From positions 23,052,509 to 23,112,508 of the forward strand of contig NC_087064.1 of the NCBI RefSeq assembly GCF_963678635.1: a stretch of DNA of 60,000 nucleotides, read 5' to 3'. Below are positions 24,801 to 33,753 of the stretch, one piece after another (the first letter of the stretch is position 1; the number at the start of each line of letters is the position of its first letter). The notes under the pieces are model-generated. The model did no database searches and was not told where the DNA came from. It saw only the letters and a program-made list of their open reading frames with translations. Origin of the DNA: Symsagittifera roscoffensis. Taxonomy: Eukaryota; Xenacoelomorpha; Acoela; Convolutidae. Made by a program: the position numbers and the translations under genes.

Positions 24801-27800
24801 CTTCTGCATATCCCCCTTTCGTAAAATTTATCTATTGCTATTCAGTAAAATTATAACAAACAGGCAAAAAGCAGAGCTTCGCAAACACATGCAAGAATAG
24901 TAAAAGAGCTATAAAATTGCCAACAGGGAAATGAGTAAGAAAGCTCTGAAGATTTAGCCGTAAACAAGTATCGAGCCATCGTCCTCAGGATTATCAAGCA
25001 TTCGAATTTCTGAGCGAGCCAGACGTCATAGGTGTCTAAGAGTTTACACATCATGAAATACAATCTGACAGTCAACATACAAAAAAATAACGCCGATAAA
25101 AGCATAATACAAAATAAACATTGAAAAAACATAAGTAAAAAAAATGAAAATGTCGAAATTACTATGAAAAATGCTTAGGCCAAATGATTCAAGTAGCTTG
25201 ATAAACTAGTTGTTAACGTTGAAAAAGACAAAAGTCCCGATTCGATAACGCTTGCTAATCGCACGGGTTAAGCTCAAGAAAATCATTTCTGAATTCTGAT
25301 CAAAATTATATGGCAGTAAAAAAGCCAACAGACAGTCCGTAAGGAGTTAATTGAAAAAAAGGACTGATTTGTTCTCAACTTTTAAAAAATATATATAAAT
25401 CCGGAGAAAAAAGCGTTGATTTTCAAAAAAATTATATTACGGGCCTTCTTTCATGAAATTAGCCCTATTTGAGAAAACTGGGTCAAAGAGTAAATTTATG
25501 ATTCCGCAGGGAAATCGAAACATAGCCAGCAGACAGTTTAAAAATGGTCAACGAATTCAAGTAGCCCGAGAGAAAGGCTTCTGCATATCCCCCTTTCGTA
25601 AAACTTATCTATTGCTATTCAGTAAAATTATAACAAAGAGGCAAAAAGCAGAGCTTCGCAAACAAATTCAAGAATAGTAAAAGAGCTATAAAATTGCCAA
25701 CAGGGAAATGAGTAAGAAAGCTCTGAAGATTTAGCCGTAAACAGGTATCGAGCCATCGTCCTCAGGATTATCAAGCATTCGACTTTCTGAGTGAGCCAGA
25801 TGTCATAGCTGTCTAAGAGTTTACACATCATGGAATACAATCTGACAGTCAACATACAAAAAAATAACGCCGATAAAAGCATAATACAAAATAAACATTG
25901 AAAAAACATCAGTAAAAAAAGAAAATGTCGAAGAAAACAAGGTCTACCAAAAGTTTCGCATGTTTCGATATAAGTTCATTTTGGGCAAACATGCCAAGTA
26001 AAACATTTGAAAATTCAATGAGCAACGGAGCAAAACTTACGAAGCAAAAACTCAGCCGACAATCTATTGAGCCGTAAAAAATTATTGATTGGACATAAAT
26101 TGAGCCGAAAAAAATTATTTTACAAAAAAAGTCCCCCCGAAACTACAATGAGTAACATTTGCAACTACATGAAAATTGCTTGTTGCAAAAGTGATGTGAT
26201 GTGGCAATTAAGCCGACAAAAATTAAGAAAACAAAGGAAAGTCCAAAATTCAAATTTTACCGAAAATGTCATATTCATACACTGAAAAAAACAAGGGTGC
26301 AATAGCGACCAAGTTAAACCTAGGCGATGTGGGGACAGGTCTGGAAGTTGTTTATGTTCAATAATAAAGCAAGGAAAAAAAATCAATTAAGATTTGATAA
26401 TAAAGCTTCACTTTTAAGCAATTAAGACTTTGTAAGAAAGCAAGTTTCCGATTACAAGACATTTGCTCTCCCAGGTGAAATAAATTTGCGCGAATTTGGT
26501 TGGCAAAAGTGAGCCCGTATTGTAAAACTGTTTGTGCATGAACTCGTTTATTACATCAACCATTGAACTCTTTGGAAATATTTCTGAAGTTTTTTGTCTT
26601 TCGCACGATTTTCTCTTTCTCATGTTTTCCAGTGAAAACAAAATGAATTTCTGTAGAATATTTATAGTTTATATTCAAAAACATAGCCAACTTTCGAATT
26701 TAAAGAAAAAACCTATGCTCTTAAAGCTCTTTGAAATTCAAGAACACTTTTTGACTGATGCTTTTTTTGATAAGATTAACCCAATTTGATATTGAGAAAA
26801 CTGGATCAATGGGTAAAATTTTTATTAAGCTGAGAAATCTGATCCATCCAAAAAAAATCCACTTTCGAAATTAGAAGTCGCTCACGTTTTTTGTGACATT
26901 TACACTTTAACTGTTCTATAGAGTGGGTTTTCTTCGTTTTCACAAAGGAAATGAACTGAACTTAAAAAAAATCAAAAATCAAACCGCAAAAAAAATCCTA
27001 TTTTACCATACACAAATTTTAGAATTTTCGTGAAACAAATTCTATATTTGTCCCCTTTCCTACTCTTAGAACATTCTGCTTATTGACCGGCCACTATATG
27101 CAGCAAAAAATTTCCAAACATGCTGTTGAATGAATAATTGAAAAGGGAACTGGTGTATTCCATGCAACAGTTTCCTTTCAAAAGACCTACTAAAACGGCT
27201 AAAATTTTCCAAAGGTTGATCAACAGAGGTAGTACAATCTTAAGCCCAATCTGCAGAGTCGCTTAAGCCACAGAATAAAAGGATTATCTGCCAACCAGAT
27301 TGTCTCAGACTGTCAAAAGGAAAATGTCCTACCCTAGCTCAATATAGTAGTAATAATAAAAGTATAAGCTTGAGGGCATCGCCCATAGATTCTGAAGTCG
27401 TCACATTTTTTTTCAAGAAATTGTACTTTCTAAATACGCACAATCTCCCGGAGCACAAATCATCGAGGAGCTCAATGAATCTTCCGCGGAGTAATGGCCA
27501 ATTTATTTTGTAAAGGTTCCCCTGACTGTAAACTCCTTTGAGCTATATTTGCGGCTCATGAGGTAGGATTCAAAAGCATTTATAGTAGAACTTCTTCCGG
27601 TGCATTTTTGGGACATACAAAATCGGAAAAGCGTATATCCATGCATATCACGACATGCAATTTGTGCGGTGTCTGTAATTGTACATATACTATGCACGCA
27701 ATTCATTAACAAGTCTTCAGATTTAAATGCAGCTACCTCAAAACCTCTCAGGGTTCTATGCAGCTCATGAACAAAAACGACAAACGTTTCACCTAAAATA

Positions 27801-29119
27801 ATGACAACTGGGCAGATGAGAAATAATGTTGGGCCTGTTTAAAGCGTTTTTTACGCAATAACTTTTAAGCGGATTTATTATTTTTTTAAACTATCTTAGC
27901 TATTTTGCAATAAATAGCTGAGCTATTTCGCAATACATAGCTCTATATTTGATTACGGAACACGAATGTATACGGATACAAGATCAAGCTCTTTTGTGGC
28001 GTGGATTTTCTTACAAGAATAGACTTGATTTCCTTGTTTTCCAGACAGGCCAGCGGTTCCAGGAAAGTTTGTTGCACCCCTGTATCCAAATTATCTTTAA
28101 TCTCTGCCATCTGAGCGTAGCCTTCAGCCAGATTCCTTAAAGTGGTCGCTGCAAAAGACCAGAATTCCTTTTTAATTACCATGCCAGGTCTAATGCAATT
28201 TGTATTGTAACTTACCAAGATTTCCTGGATGGGGCTCCAATTCCTTGGAATACAATTCGAGCACATCAGCAAACTCCTGTTCTGTTTGCTGATATTTTCC
28301 AGACTTGGTTTGCTTGCCTTGAACTTTGCTCGTCAGAGTTTTAACCGTTGCACTTGCTCGCATTGCTAAAAAGGTCTTCGTTTTTCATTAGCCTTGATTT
28401 GACATAGTTCGAATTCAAATACCAGGCAGTATACAGTATAATCAGATATTTTTTGAAAAGAATAGAGAACGCAAATATAAAAATAAGTTTAAAATAAATT
28501 CAGACCTATTCGAACCTTTTTCCTCCATAAGTGATCTGAAAAATTATGTTTTGAAGAATGACATGATGTTAAGAAAAAAGTCATTTAGAAGGTGGTTTCG
28601 CCCAGTCAATTGTCCTAAAAATTAAGTTAAAACCACCTCCATAATTCCGGCTTACAAGCACTAAAAACAGTTTCCGCTCTATTTACATTGCCTTTCTTTA
28701 TTTATATCAATCTTAGCATACAAATAGTATAAATTAATATTACACCCAAATCACTTGTTCTCGAAAGTGAAGATTGTTTAAAACACTATTTACTTGGATT
28801 GGGTTGAATCATCTCTATTGTTTTCCCCTGAACATCGTGTATGAATCCAGCAAGAGCTTGAGTGAGCTTAAATGCAAAAGTTTTTAAATTCCAATTCATA
28901 AATACCAACTCAAGAGGTAACGGCAAATTATACCTTTTCATTATCGTTGAACTCCTCTTCGTGTTTTGTGCCTTCCACATTCCATATTTTTTCACTCATG
29001 TACTAAACCAGAAACACACAGCATGTACACCAAGTCAAAGTTAATATTTCCGAAAATATTTATTAAAGGCAAACCTGGTTGACTTTGTTGTATTGCTTCG
29101 CAAGGCCCATCAAAGACAT
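9713..29119 (-). CDS. EndoA: Endophilin-A (N-BAR and SH3 protein), complete gene of ten coding exons
   Basis: Endophilin A binds and bends membranes at clathrin-dependent and fast endocytosis sites and recruits dynamin and synaptojanin through its SH3 domain (family knowledge). Coding exons are 29119-29075, 29002-28934, 28866-28794, 28365-28216, 28148-28015, 20231-20064, 14806-14703, 14106-13826, 13038-12657 and 9896-9713. All introns are GT-AG and phases are consistent, giving 1,590 nt and 529 residues. Residues 1-21 are the amphipathic H0 helix (begins MSLMGLAKQYNKVNQ). Residues ~22-248 are the BAR domain (motifs EMIQPNP, KKLESRRLDYD, KFNESKQ). Residues 249-469 are a Ser/Gly/Pro linker. Residues ~471-528 are the SH3 domain (ATFDFDAE, DDNWLEG, GRFPVSFV). 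The linker is about four times that of vertebrate endophilins. The BAR part is divergent, but the exon phases make a pseudogene unlikely. Confidence 0.95.
9897..12656 (-). other. EndoA intron 9 (2.76 kb)
   Basis: No credible alternative exon was identified. It contains a copy of the dispersed repeat with the phrase GAGAAAACTGGATCAA (near 10220), also seen near 7995, 24690, 25475 and 26790. Open frames at 10524-10778, 10920-11213 and 11231-11461 have no splice context or recognisable domains. Confidence 0.6.
12657..13038 (-). CDS. EndoA: EndoA coding exon 9 (linker, proline-rich)
   Basis: Residues 342-468. Gly/Ser/Asn-rich, ending in a proline-rich tract (PPQPVKPPPVAPRP, then PSLPSVPRR) just before the SH3 domain. 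The acceptor is GCTGTTTCAG and the donor GTAGTA. The PxxP and APRP motifs are the kind of ligand SH3 domains bind, so intramolecular or dimeric SH3 binding is possible (inference). Confidence 0.87.
13039..13825 (-). other. EndoA intron 8 (787 bp)
   Basis: GT-AG intron between the two linker exons. No repeat or gene recognised. Confidence 0.7.
13826..14106 (-). CDS. EndoA: EndoA coding exon 8 (linker)
   Basis: Residues 248-341, Ser/Gly/Thr/Pro-rich and probably disordered. The acceptor is TTTTTTCAG. The chosen donor is A/GTAAGC because it keeps frame with exon 9. A second strong donor-like site (AAG/GTGAGT near 14066) would put exon 9 out of frame, so it is not used for the coding form. Confidence 0.85.
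14107..14702 (-). other. EndoA intron 7 (596 bp)
   Basis: GT-AG intron between the last BAR exon and the linker. Only short, uninformative open frames are present. Confidence 0.7.
14703..14806 (-). CDS. EndoA: EndoA coding exon 7 (end of BAR)
   Basis: Residues 214-247 plus two bases. The acceptor is TGTTTGTTAG and the donor GTAAAT. It encodes the last BAR helix (LVDLQIDYFSSS then LTQLRKIQ), matching the family pattern LVQAQLEYHKQA. It exits in phase 2. Confidence 0.9.
14933..15530. repeat. dispersed repeat, copy 1
   Basis: Begins with ACAGAGGCGAAGTTGCACTTCGCA and shares with 17133-17680, in the same order, ATATGACCGATAACGCTACT, TAAGTGACGCA, TTTATAGAGCGGACGCATTTT, CTGCCCAGGTTCGA, ACAGATCCATG and CTTTCAAAATG. 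The CCCAGGTTCGAGCCC piece resembles a tRNA B box. No open reading frame of note, so it is probably a SINE or other non-autonomous element. Confidence 0.75.
15283..16028. repeat. compound inverted repeat, two interleaved arm pairs
   Basis: Arm pair 1: 15665-15800 against 15891-16028 (about 136 bp each, nearly perfect). Arm pair 2: 15283-15355 against 15797-15870 (about 72 bp, differing mainly in A-run length). The right arm of pair 2 sits inside the spacer of pair 1, so the order along the DNA is L2, L1, R2, R1. The RNA or DNA could fold into a long hairpin. Confidence 0.9.
16565..16640 (-). repeat. degenerate tRNA-like module
   Basis: The minus strand reads TGTGTAGTGTAGATG (box-A-like), then about 35 nt later GTGGTTCGATTCA (box-B-like). 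It lies 0.3 kb from a better preserved module in the same orientation. Probably the tRNA-derived head of an old SINE. Confidence 0.4.
16945..17022 (-). repeat. tRNA-like module (SINE head or tRNA pseudogene)
   Basis: The minus strand carries a box-A-like TGGCTGAGTGGTAAGTG and, about 35 nt later, a perfect box-B GGTTCGAATCC. An anticodon-loop-like ACTCAAA lies between them. The acceptor arms pair imperfectly and there is no long variable arm, so it is unlikely to be a working tRNA-Leu. RNA polymerase III promoter function is possible. Confidence 0.55.
17133..17680. repeat. dispersed repeat, copy 2
   Basis: Same order of blocks as 14933-15530, about 2.2 kb downstream and in the same orientation, with moderate divergence and small indels. 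Confidence 0.75.
20064..20231 (-). CDS. EndoA: EndoA coding exon 6
   Basis: Residues 158-213. The acceptor is TTGTTGTAG and the donor GTAAGT, phase 0 at both ends. LKKLESRRLDYDCKKRQ is nearly identical to the most conserved endophilin BAR segment and is the anchor for the identification. A hAT-like element begins only about 190 bp upstream of this exon. Confidence 0.95.
21100..22650. repeat. ~165-bp tandem repeat inside the hAT-like element
   Basis: About nine diverged units. Each carries a phrase like CGTCATATCTCGAAAACTAC followed by a TTTGAGCAG phrase and GAGAGTACCCT. TTGAGCAG landmarks fall near 21273, 21433, 21770, 21935, 22105 and 22273, with degenerate ones between and after. Confidence 0.85.
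23066..23108. repeat. GATA microsatellite
   Basis: A run of GATA tetranucleotides with one GGTA interruption, just inside the right end of the hAT-like element. A shorter ACAGACAG run lies near 22890. Confidence 0.85.
24361..25932. repeat. 795-bp tandem duplication
   Basis: 24361-25155 is repeated at 25156-25932, beginning with AAATTACTATGAAAAATGC in both and kept in order throughout. One ~18-base gap in the second copy changes the offset from 795 to 777. Differences are few, so the event is fairly recent. Each copy contains one dispersed AGAGCTTCGCAAAC element. Confidence 0.9.
28015..28148 (-). CDS. EndoA: EndoA coding exon 5
   Basis: Residues 113-157. The acceptor is CTTTTGCAG and the donor GTAAGA, phase 0 on exit. 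LRNLAEGYAQMAEIKDNLD followed by FLEPL matches the family pattern of MREL, EVKDSLD and FIDPL. It is separated from exon 4 by a 67-bp intron and from exon 6 by a 7.8-kb intron. Confidence 0.92.
28216..28365 (-). CDS. EndoA: EndoA coding exon 4
   Basis: Residues 63-112, entering and leaving in phase 1. It begins after TTTTTAG and ends before GGTAAGT. It encodes BAR helix 2, including the short insert region (KVQGKQTKSGKY) that in the family corresponds to the membrane-inserting loop. Confidence 0.88.
28366..28793 (-). other. EndoA intron 3 (428 bp)
   Basis: GT-AG intron with nothing recognisable inside. Introns 1, 2 and 4 are only 72, 67 and 67 bp. Confidence 0.8.
28794..28866 (-). CDS. EndoA: EndoA coding exon 3
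   Basis: Residues 39-62 plus one base. It contains KTIEMIQPNP, matching the strongly conserved endophilin segment before BAR helix 2. The acceptor is TTTAAG and the donor GTAAAT, leaving phase 1. Confidence 0.9.
28934..29002 (-). CDS. EndoA: EndoA coding exon 2
   Basis: Residues 16-38. The acceptor is CTGGTTTAG and the donor AAAAG/GTATAA, both phase 0. The phrase MSEKI followed by VEGTK aligns with the conserved VSEKVGGAEGTK region of endophilins. The following intron is 67 bp. Confidence 0.9.
29075..29119 (-). CDS. EndoA: EndoA coding exon 1 (H0 helix, start codon)
   Basis: It encodes residues 1-15. The ATG at 29119-29117 was chosen because the next residues match the conserved endophilin N-terminus (S-x-x-G-L-x-K-Q). 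The exon ends in CAG before a GTTTGC donor, phase 0. The following intron is 72 bp. Confidence 0.9.
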
Positions 29120-29569
29120 ATTGAGTCCTTCAAATCACGAAACTTCTCCAAAATTACATAAATATAAATATCATTATCTGAAAACAGTTAATGAAAAGGC
29201 AGGGTAAAGTATCATGCCAACAGAAACACAGAGTCGAAGCTGAACTTCGCATTACTTGCGATACAACGCAATCTCAGCATGACAGCTAGTGAATAGAAAA
29301 TGGGATGGAAATAACTTATTCGAAAAACGAAATCATAAATTTCAAGCCGAAACTAAGCTGACATTACGTTAGTAGACGCTTATTGAGTCGAAAACAAAAA
29401 AAATACATATCAAAAAAACTTCTTGTTGAAAACAATTTTGAGCAATTAAATTTAACAACTTTGAACCTCAACAGAAAAATGAATTCAACTTAATTTTAAA
29501 GTCTTCAATTTCAAAAAAGTAGTCTACGCCGAAACCATTCAGGTCGAAGAAAAAAGTGGTTTAAATGGG
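29120..29569. other. EndoA upstream region with dispersed repeat
   Basis: Only about 450 bp separate the endophilin start codon from the nearest retroelement-derived sequence. A copy of the GAAGCTGAACTTCGCA repeat sits at 29226-29270. No TATA box or 5' UTR exon could be assigned. The 5' UTR, and perhaps the promoter, must lie here or beyond the inserted elements. Confidence 0.5.
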
Positions 29570-29826
29570 CCCTTCCGTCATGCGACGGTACGTGCACAGG
29601 TTGAATAGGGCCGTACCAACACTTTATGAGTAAATCAAGTCGATTTTAATGCATCCAGAGAATTAAAATCTACCCTCCTCGATCATAGCACAGATAAAAT
29701 TGTCTATATTGGATGTATTTTTAAGATTTTTTCAGCCCTAAGGCAGAGATTGCACTCCTCAGAAGTGCAAAATTTATTTGTGTTTTTATAAAATTTATTG
29801 TGTCCGAGTATGATTCGTTCCGTTTT
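29570..29826 (-). pseudogene. RT element copy A, C-terminal end (left of the giant insertion)
   Basis: Minus-strand codons from 29826 to the TAA at 29721-29723 continue the protein that is broken off at 54429 on the other side of the giant LTR element. The right piece ends in QKLAEKLS and the left continues with NESYSDTINFIKTQ and FALLRSAIS. Together they form the usual C-terminus of a family of RT proteins with a TGG motif. Beyond the stop, 29573-29617 carries TTCCGTCAT and AATAGGGCCG, which also occur inverted near 56017-56043 and may be terminal repeats. Confidence 0.8.
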
Positions 29827-30308
29827 TGTGACATTCGACCAGAATGGACAAAATGCCATCTCTGCAGTTTAAGAATTTTTAGCAGCGGACCTTCCGAGTT
29901 ACTGATTTTGAAGGATTAACGACGTTATTCGGATGATTAGTAGAACGGTGAAGGTCAAGATATTCTGGTATTTTGAAGTTTTAAATTTTCGAAGTGATGA
30001 CGTAACATTTCTGAGAAACATCAGAAACGGCCATTTTGAAGGAAGAGCTAAAAAGAAAGAGAACAACATTAGTTGCAATTGCGAGAAGAACGGAAATAGT
30101 GATAAAGAAACGACAACGAATCACGGAGTTAACAGAGAACGTTCCGAGTTGCAACTATAGTGTCGCTACAATTGTTGCAAGGCCGTTGCGAATAACGGTG
30201 AAGGGTGGAAGACGGCCTTCCGGGTTACGGAGAAATCAAGTTTAACGTGCTTGATTCAGTGGATTCAAGAATCCGGAAGGGTTTCGGCACTGAAACTTTT
30301 ATCATTTC

Positions 30309-30315
30309 ATATAAA
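30309..30315 (+). promoter_or_regulatory. candidate LTR TATA box
   Basis: ATATAAA, aligned in the 3' LTR with TATATAAA at 53984-53991. It lies about 160 bp before an AATAAA in each LTR, an arrangement suitable for the U3/R boundary. The start site is not known. Confidence 0.4.
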
Positions 30316-30466
30316 CTTTTAGCTTCCTGTCATGTCCTGAATTGAATTTAATTAACAACTGGATTCATTTTGATAAGGATGAGAAGCTAGGAGTTGGGGG
30401 AAAGGGTTGATCCATCTTCGATGGAGATGATGATTTTTATCTACTGAACAAAAACAATAATAATTC

Positions 30467-30472
30467 AATAAA
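30467..30472 (+). terminator. candidate polyadenylation signal of the LTR
   Basis: AATAAA in the 5' LTR; the matching AATAAA in the 3' LTR is at 54143-54148 and would be the one used for element transcripts. Confidence 0.45.
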
Positions 30473-30764
30473 TAGTAATAGCCCTGTTTTTAGGAGTGAC
30501 CTCGTGGTCTGGGGATACTGAGACCCAGCCATTAGCTCACTATTTCTGCATGTAATTAAGTTAATTTGAGTGTTTTGACCGAAGCCGAAAGCAGTAACGT
30601 TTTTTGTCGACCCGATGTTAGAAAAGACCACCGAAAGTACTGGCTTGGTAGAGACGGTGAAAAGCATGCAAGGCTCTGTTTAGACGTTAGCCAGTCGTCT
30701 TAGAACTTAGTTTTGTTCTCCGTCGATATGTATCTTTCGGGCGAATTTTACATAGATGTTTTTA

Positions 30765-30779
30765 TGGCGCTCCTGGGTG
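30765..30779 (+). promoter_or_regulatory. candidate primer-binding site
   Basis: TGGCGCTCCTGGGTG starts 12 nt after the 5' LTR and begins with the TGG complementary to a tRNA CCA end. The tRNA could not be named, and the spacing is longer than usual, so this is tentative. Confidence 0.35.
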
Positions 30780-33753
30780 TTATTCTTTTTTAACATCATG
30801 ATCGGCAGAACCGTTAACGAGCACTCCGCGCCGAGCGGATGCTCACATTAACGCCCTTAATAGGCCTAAACCGCTGGGGCGGAAGGGTAGTTCAGAACGC
30901 GGAAGCCTTCCGGATTGCCGTGAATAGTTTCTTAACCTAGTTAAGACCGAAAATTCACGAATCAGGAAGGGTGGGGGGATCGGCCATTCCCTCGTTCCCT
31001 GAGAGGTTTGTGACCAAAAACACTTAAAGATATATATAAAACCAAACAAAAAGCAGTATAGTACCCAAGGAAAACAAAAAAAAATAAAAAATAACCGAAA
31101 AAACCAAAAACAGTAAAAAAAAAAAAGTAAAAAAAAATCAGTAGAAATCATCCCCCCAGACAAGATGTGATCCGACCCTCCCGTTTGTTGTTAATAGATA
31201 TATTGTTATTACAGGCATTTATATCAGTCAGGATCGTTACGATCAGTTTTTAGCCCGTTTGTGAGGCTTGTACTGTAGGGTTATTTGAGCATTTAAGCAC
31301 GTTAATGATAAATTGCGCTCAATCCGGAAGGGTCAGCTGATTTGCGCTCAATTCGGAAGGGTCTTGGGAGAAGACTGATCCGGCAAGCAGTACAAGGAGC
31401 AACAAGAAGGGGCTCATCGACAACAACAATCGACTGTTGGGTATCGTTAACAAGTTTTGTATCCCTTTTGGTAAAAAAAAATAAGATAGTAATCTGTGGG
31501 GGGCTCGACAGTGCTGCACTGTAGTGACCCTTCACCGAAATGCGAATATCCGAGTTACGCACCTTAATTCGGATATTAAACAAACCCGGAGGGGTATAGT
31601 ATTACTAATATTATTACTAATATAGCCTATGTTAATACTCTTATACCGTTTTTCAGTGAAAAACACAGAAAGCAGACCGGTTTTTAGGGTCAAAATAGCG
31701 ATATTTTGATCCCCCCACAAGTCGCGATTTTTGAGATATCGGTATTTTTTGAAACGGAAAAAATCGCTAAATTAGTGTGTTACATCGTAACTGCACTACT
31801 ACAATAGATAGAACCGGTTAAGTTTAGTTCGGAAGTGGTTGGAACTATTTTGGAACAAAAAACCAAATTTTCGTGATTTTTGAGAAAACGAAACACTATA
31901 AATTCAGAAAATTTTTTAAAATTTTTGAGTTAGAACAGTAAAAATAGTTGTTCGGACAACGTCCACTAGTGAATCTACGAGTTTTAAAACCCGTTTTAGA
32001 AAGCCTTCCGGGTTGCAGAGAAATCGAACTTAACGTGTTTGATTTGGTGGATTCATCAATCCGGAGGGGTGCAGGTAGCATAGTTTTTCGCAAATTTTTT
32101 CAACTAAAGCGTTTTATATCGGGTCTTTTGCTTTGAAATAGAAAAGTATAGGCCTTCTGAGCTCGGATCAATAATTTTTAGGTCGAAAGGACCAGATTTG
32201 CGGAAAAAGTTAGGCGGAACCTATAAGAGAGAAATTTCTTGACTTTAGAAAAAAAGACGTTTTGGTTAATAACTTTGGAACTACTAGGCATATCGAGTTG
32301 ATCTTGGTACAAATAGATCAGAAGTTAGCGAAATTAGATCATAAATAGATCAGAGCTTACTGATAGGGACAAAAGTTTTTCGGAAAAGTAAGCGTGAAAA
32401 TTTTTTGGGATTGTTTTTAGCAAATTCACCAATTTAGGAAGGTAGACCCTTCACGTTTTGTAAATTTCTTTTAGAAAAGCCCTTATACCCCTACCAAAAG
32501 GTAATAGCGGTTGAATAAAGTAACTTTAGGCTGTTCTAGACGAAAAGGGAAGGCTAAAGGCACAGCAAAACCTTAATCGAGCCGAAGTTGGGCGAGCGAT
32601 AAGAACCTTCACCGTTAGCGTGAATTGTCGAATAAGAGGCTTAACTTCAATCCGGAAGGGTCTAGGAAAGCACTACTTACCCTTCCTAGTTAATCAACAA
32701 AGCAAAATAGCATCGGAAAACGTATCCGGAGGGGTATAGGTTGAAAGAAGGAGACCTCCGAAAGGCTACTTCTAAAAAAGGAGGGCTCCCAATCCGGAGG
32801 GGTCAAAATTTTTTTACAAAACCGGAGGGGTCCGAATCCGGAGGGGTCCTATAGTTGCTAAATCGGAGGGGTCCGAATCCGGAGGGGTCTTATATCAACT
32901 AACTCAGAGGGGTCCCAATCCGGAGGGGTCTAGATTTTGTTAGTCCGGAAGGGTCCTATTTGTGCCAATCCGGAGGGGTATTATTTTATTAAAGGACCTA
33001 GGTAGACGGAAGAAAGACTAAAGTGAGAGGTATTAGGATATTAACAGACAGGCTAGGAATCAGTGACTGCACTGGTAACTTGCCTTTCAATAAAAACCAG
33101 ACCAAAACAAAACAGGTCCGAACTTCGTCTAAACAAAAAAAGAGCGTAATTCATTGGTGTGGATTGTAACATAATACGTTTTTGTGAAAAGTGACTGCCC
33201 TGAGGATTTTAGTAGGTCTAGCTCGGGCAGTCCGAAGGCAGATAGGTAAAACAGTACTCGGTGGGTGCAATAGACGCCCACTTGAGCAAATTACTGCCTT
33301 CAAAGTTTTGTCTGTTTGGTGCAGCACCGAGGAGGGAAAGCTTTTTCTTTAAAAGACGAGTTCGACTATTGCACTGCGAACGACTAAAAGTACATTACAC
33401 ATACGTTTTTTTTTTCATAGAGGCATTCATATTCTGTCATTATTTATATATATAATTTTTGTTCTTGATTTTAAATCTACATAAACTGTGCTTGATTGGG
33501 TAGTGAGTACACTATCTTTTAAATTGACTGATAACATCATATTGTGCTAGTTTTCAAATCTTACGACCGATAATCAGTTAGTGTGAATGAATTTTATACA
33601 AACTGTACTCTGATAACAAACAAGGATTCGTGGTCACTATTTTATAGAATCTTGTGAAATTTATTGTGTTGTGTCATTTTTATTGGTAATAAAACTATAA
33701 GGTCACCAGCAAACAAATTAAGTGTATAGGCATTAAGAAGTGACAAATAGAGA
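30780..33753 (+). other. long 5' leader of the giant element
   Basis: About 3 kb without a credible gene. It is marked by repeated AATCCGGAGGGGT-type motifs, densest between 32640 and 32980, and by a second phrase (CCTTCCGGGTT...GAGAAATC) near 32001 that also occurs in the LTR near 30207. Regulatory, packaging or insulator function is possible. Confidence 0.7.
32641..32980 (+). repeat. iterated 13-bp motif cluster, AATCCGGAGGGGT
   Basis: Exact copies begin at 32791, 32835, 32876, 32917 and 32967. Near copies begin at 32649, 32723, 32821, 32861, 32901 and 32942. Further copies lie upstream at 32058 (exact), 31583, 31350, 31321, 30960 and 30888, and one in each LTR (30270, 53946). Spacing is irregular (roughly 15-70 bp) and the sequence between copies is unrelated, so this is an array of separate sites rather than a simple tandem repeat. 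Confidence 0.9.

Larger units (their letters stand above)
20232..28014 (-). other. EndoA intron 5 (7.8 kb), repeat-filled
   Basis: The largest intron. It holds a hAT-like element (20426-23268), dispersed GAAGC/GCTTCGCA repeats (24042, 24861, 25635), a 795-bp tandem duplication (24361-25932) and other AT-rich sequence. No coding exon is supported. Confidence 0.75.
29827..30752 (+). repeat. 5' LTR
   Basis: 926 bp, TGTGACATTCG to TTTTACA. Nearly colinear with 53506-54428; differences are scattered substitutions and a few 1-4-base indels. It contains a TATA-like ATATAAA at 30309-30315, an AATAAA at 30467-30472 and one copy of the leader motif (AATCCGGAAGGGT at 30270-30282). Confidence 0.95.

Noticed and set aside
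24851-25909. Two nearly identical 93-codon minus-strand frames (Cys/Phe-rich)
   Set aside because: They are duplicates because the DNA is a 795-bp tandem duplication, and they include the dispersed GAGCTTCGCA repeat; no independent evidence for protein.
32641-32980. CRISPR-like array in the leader
   Set aside because: The repeated unit is only 13 bp, spacing is irregular and the context is a eukaryotic LTR element leader.
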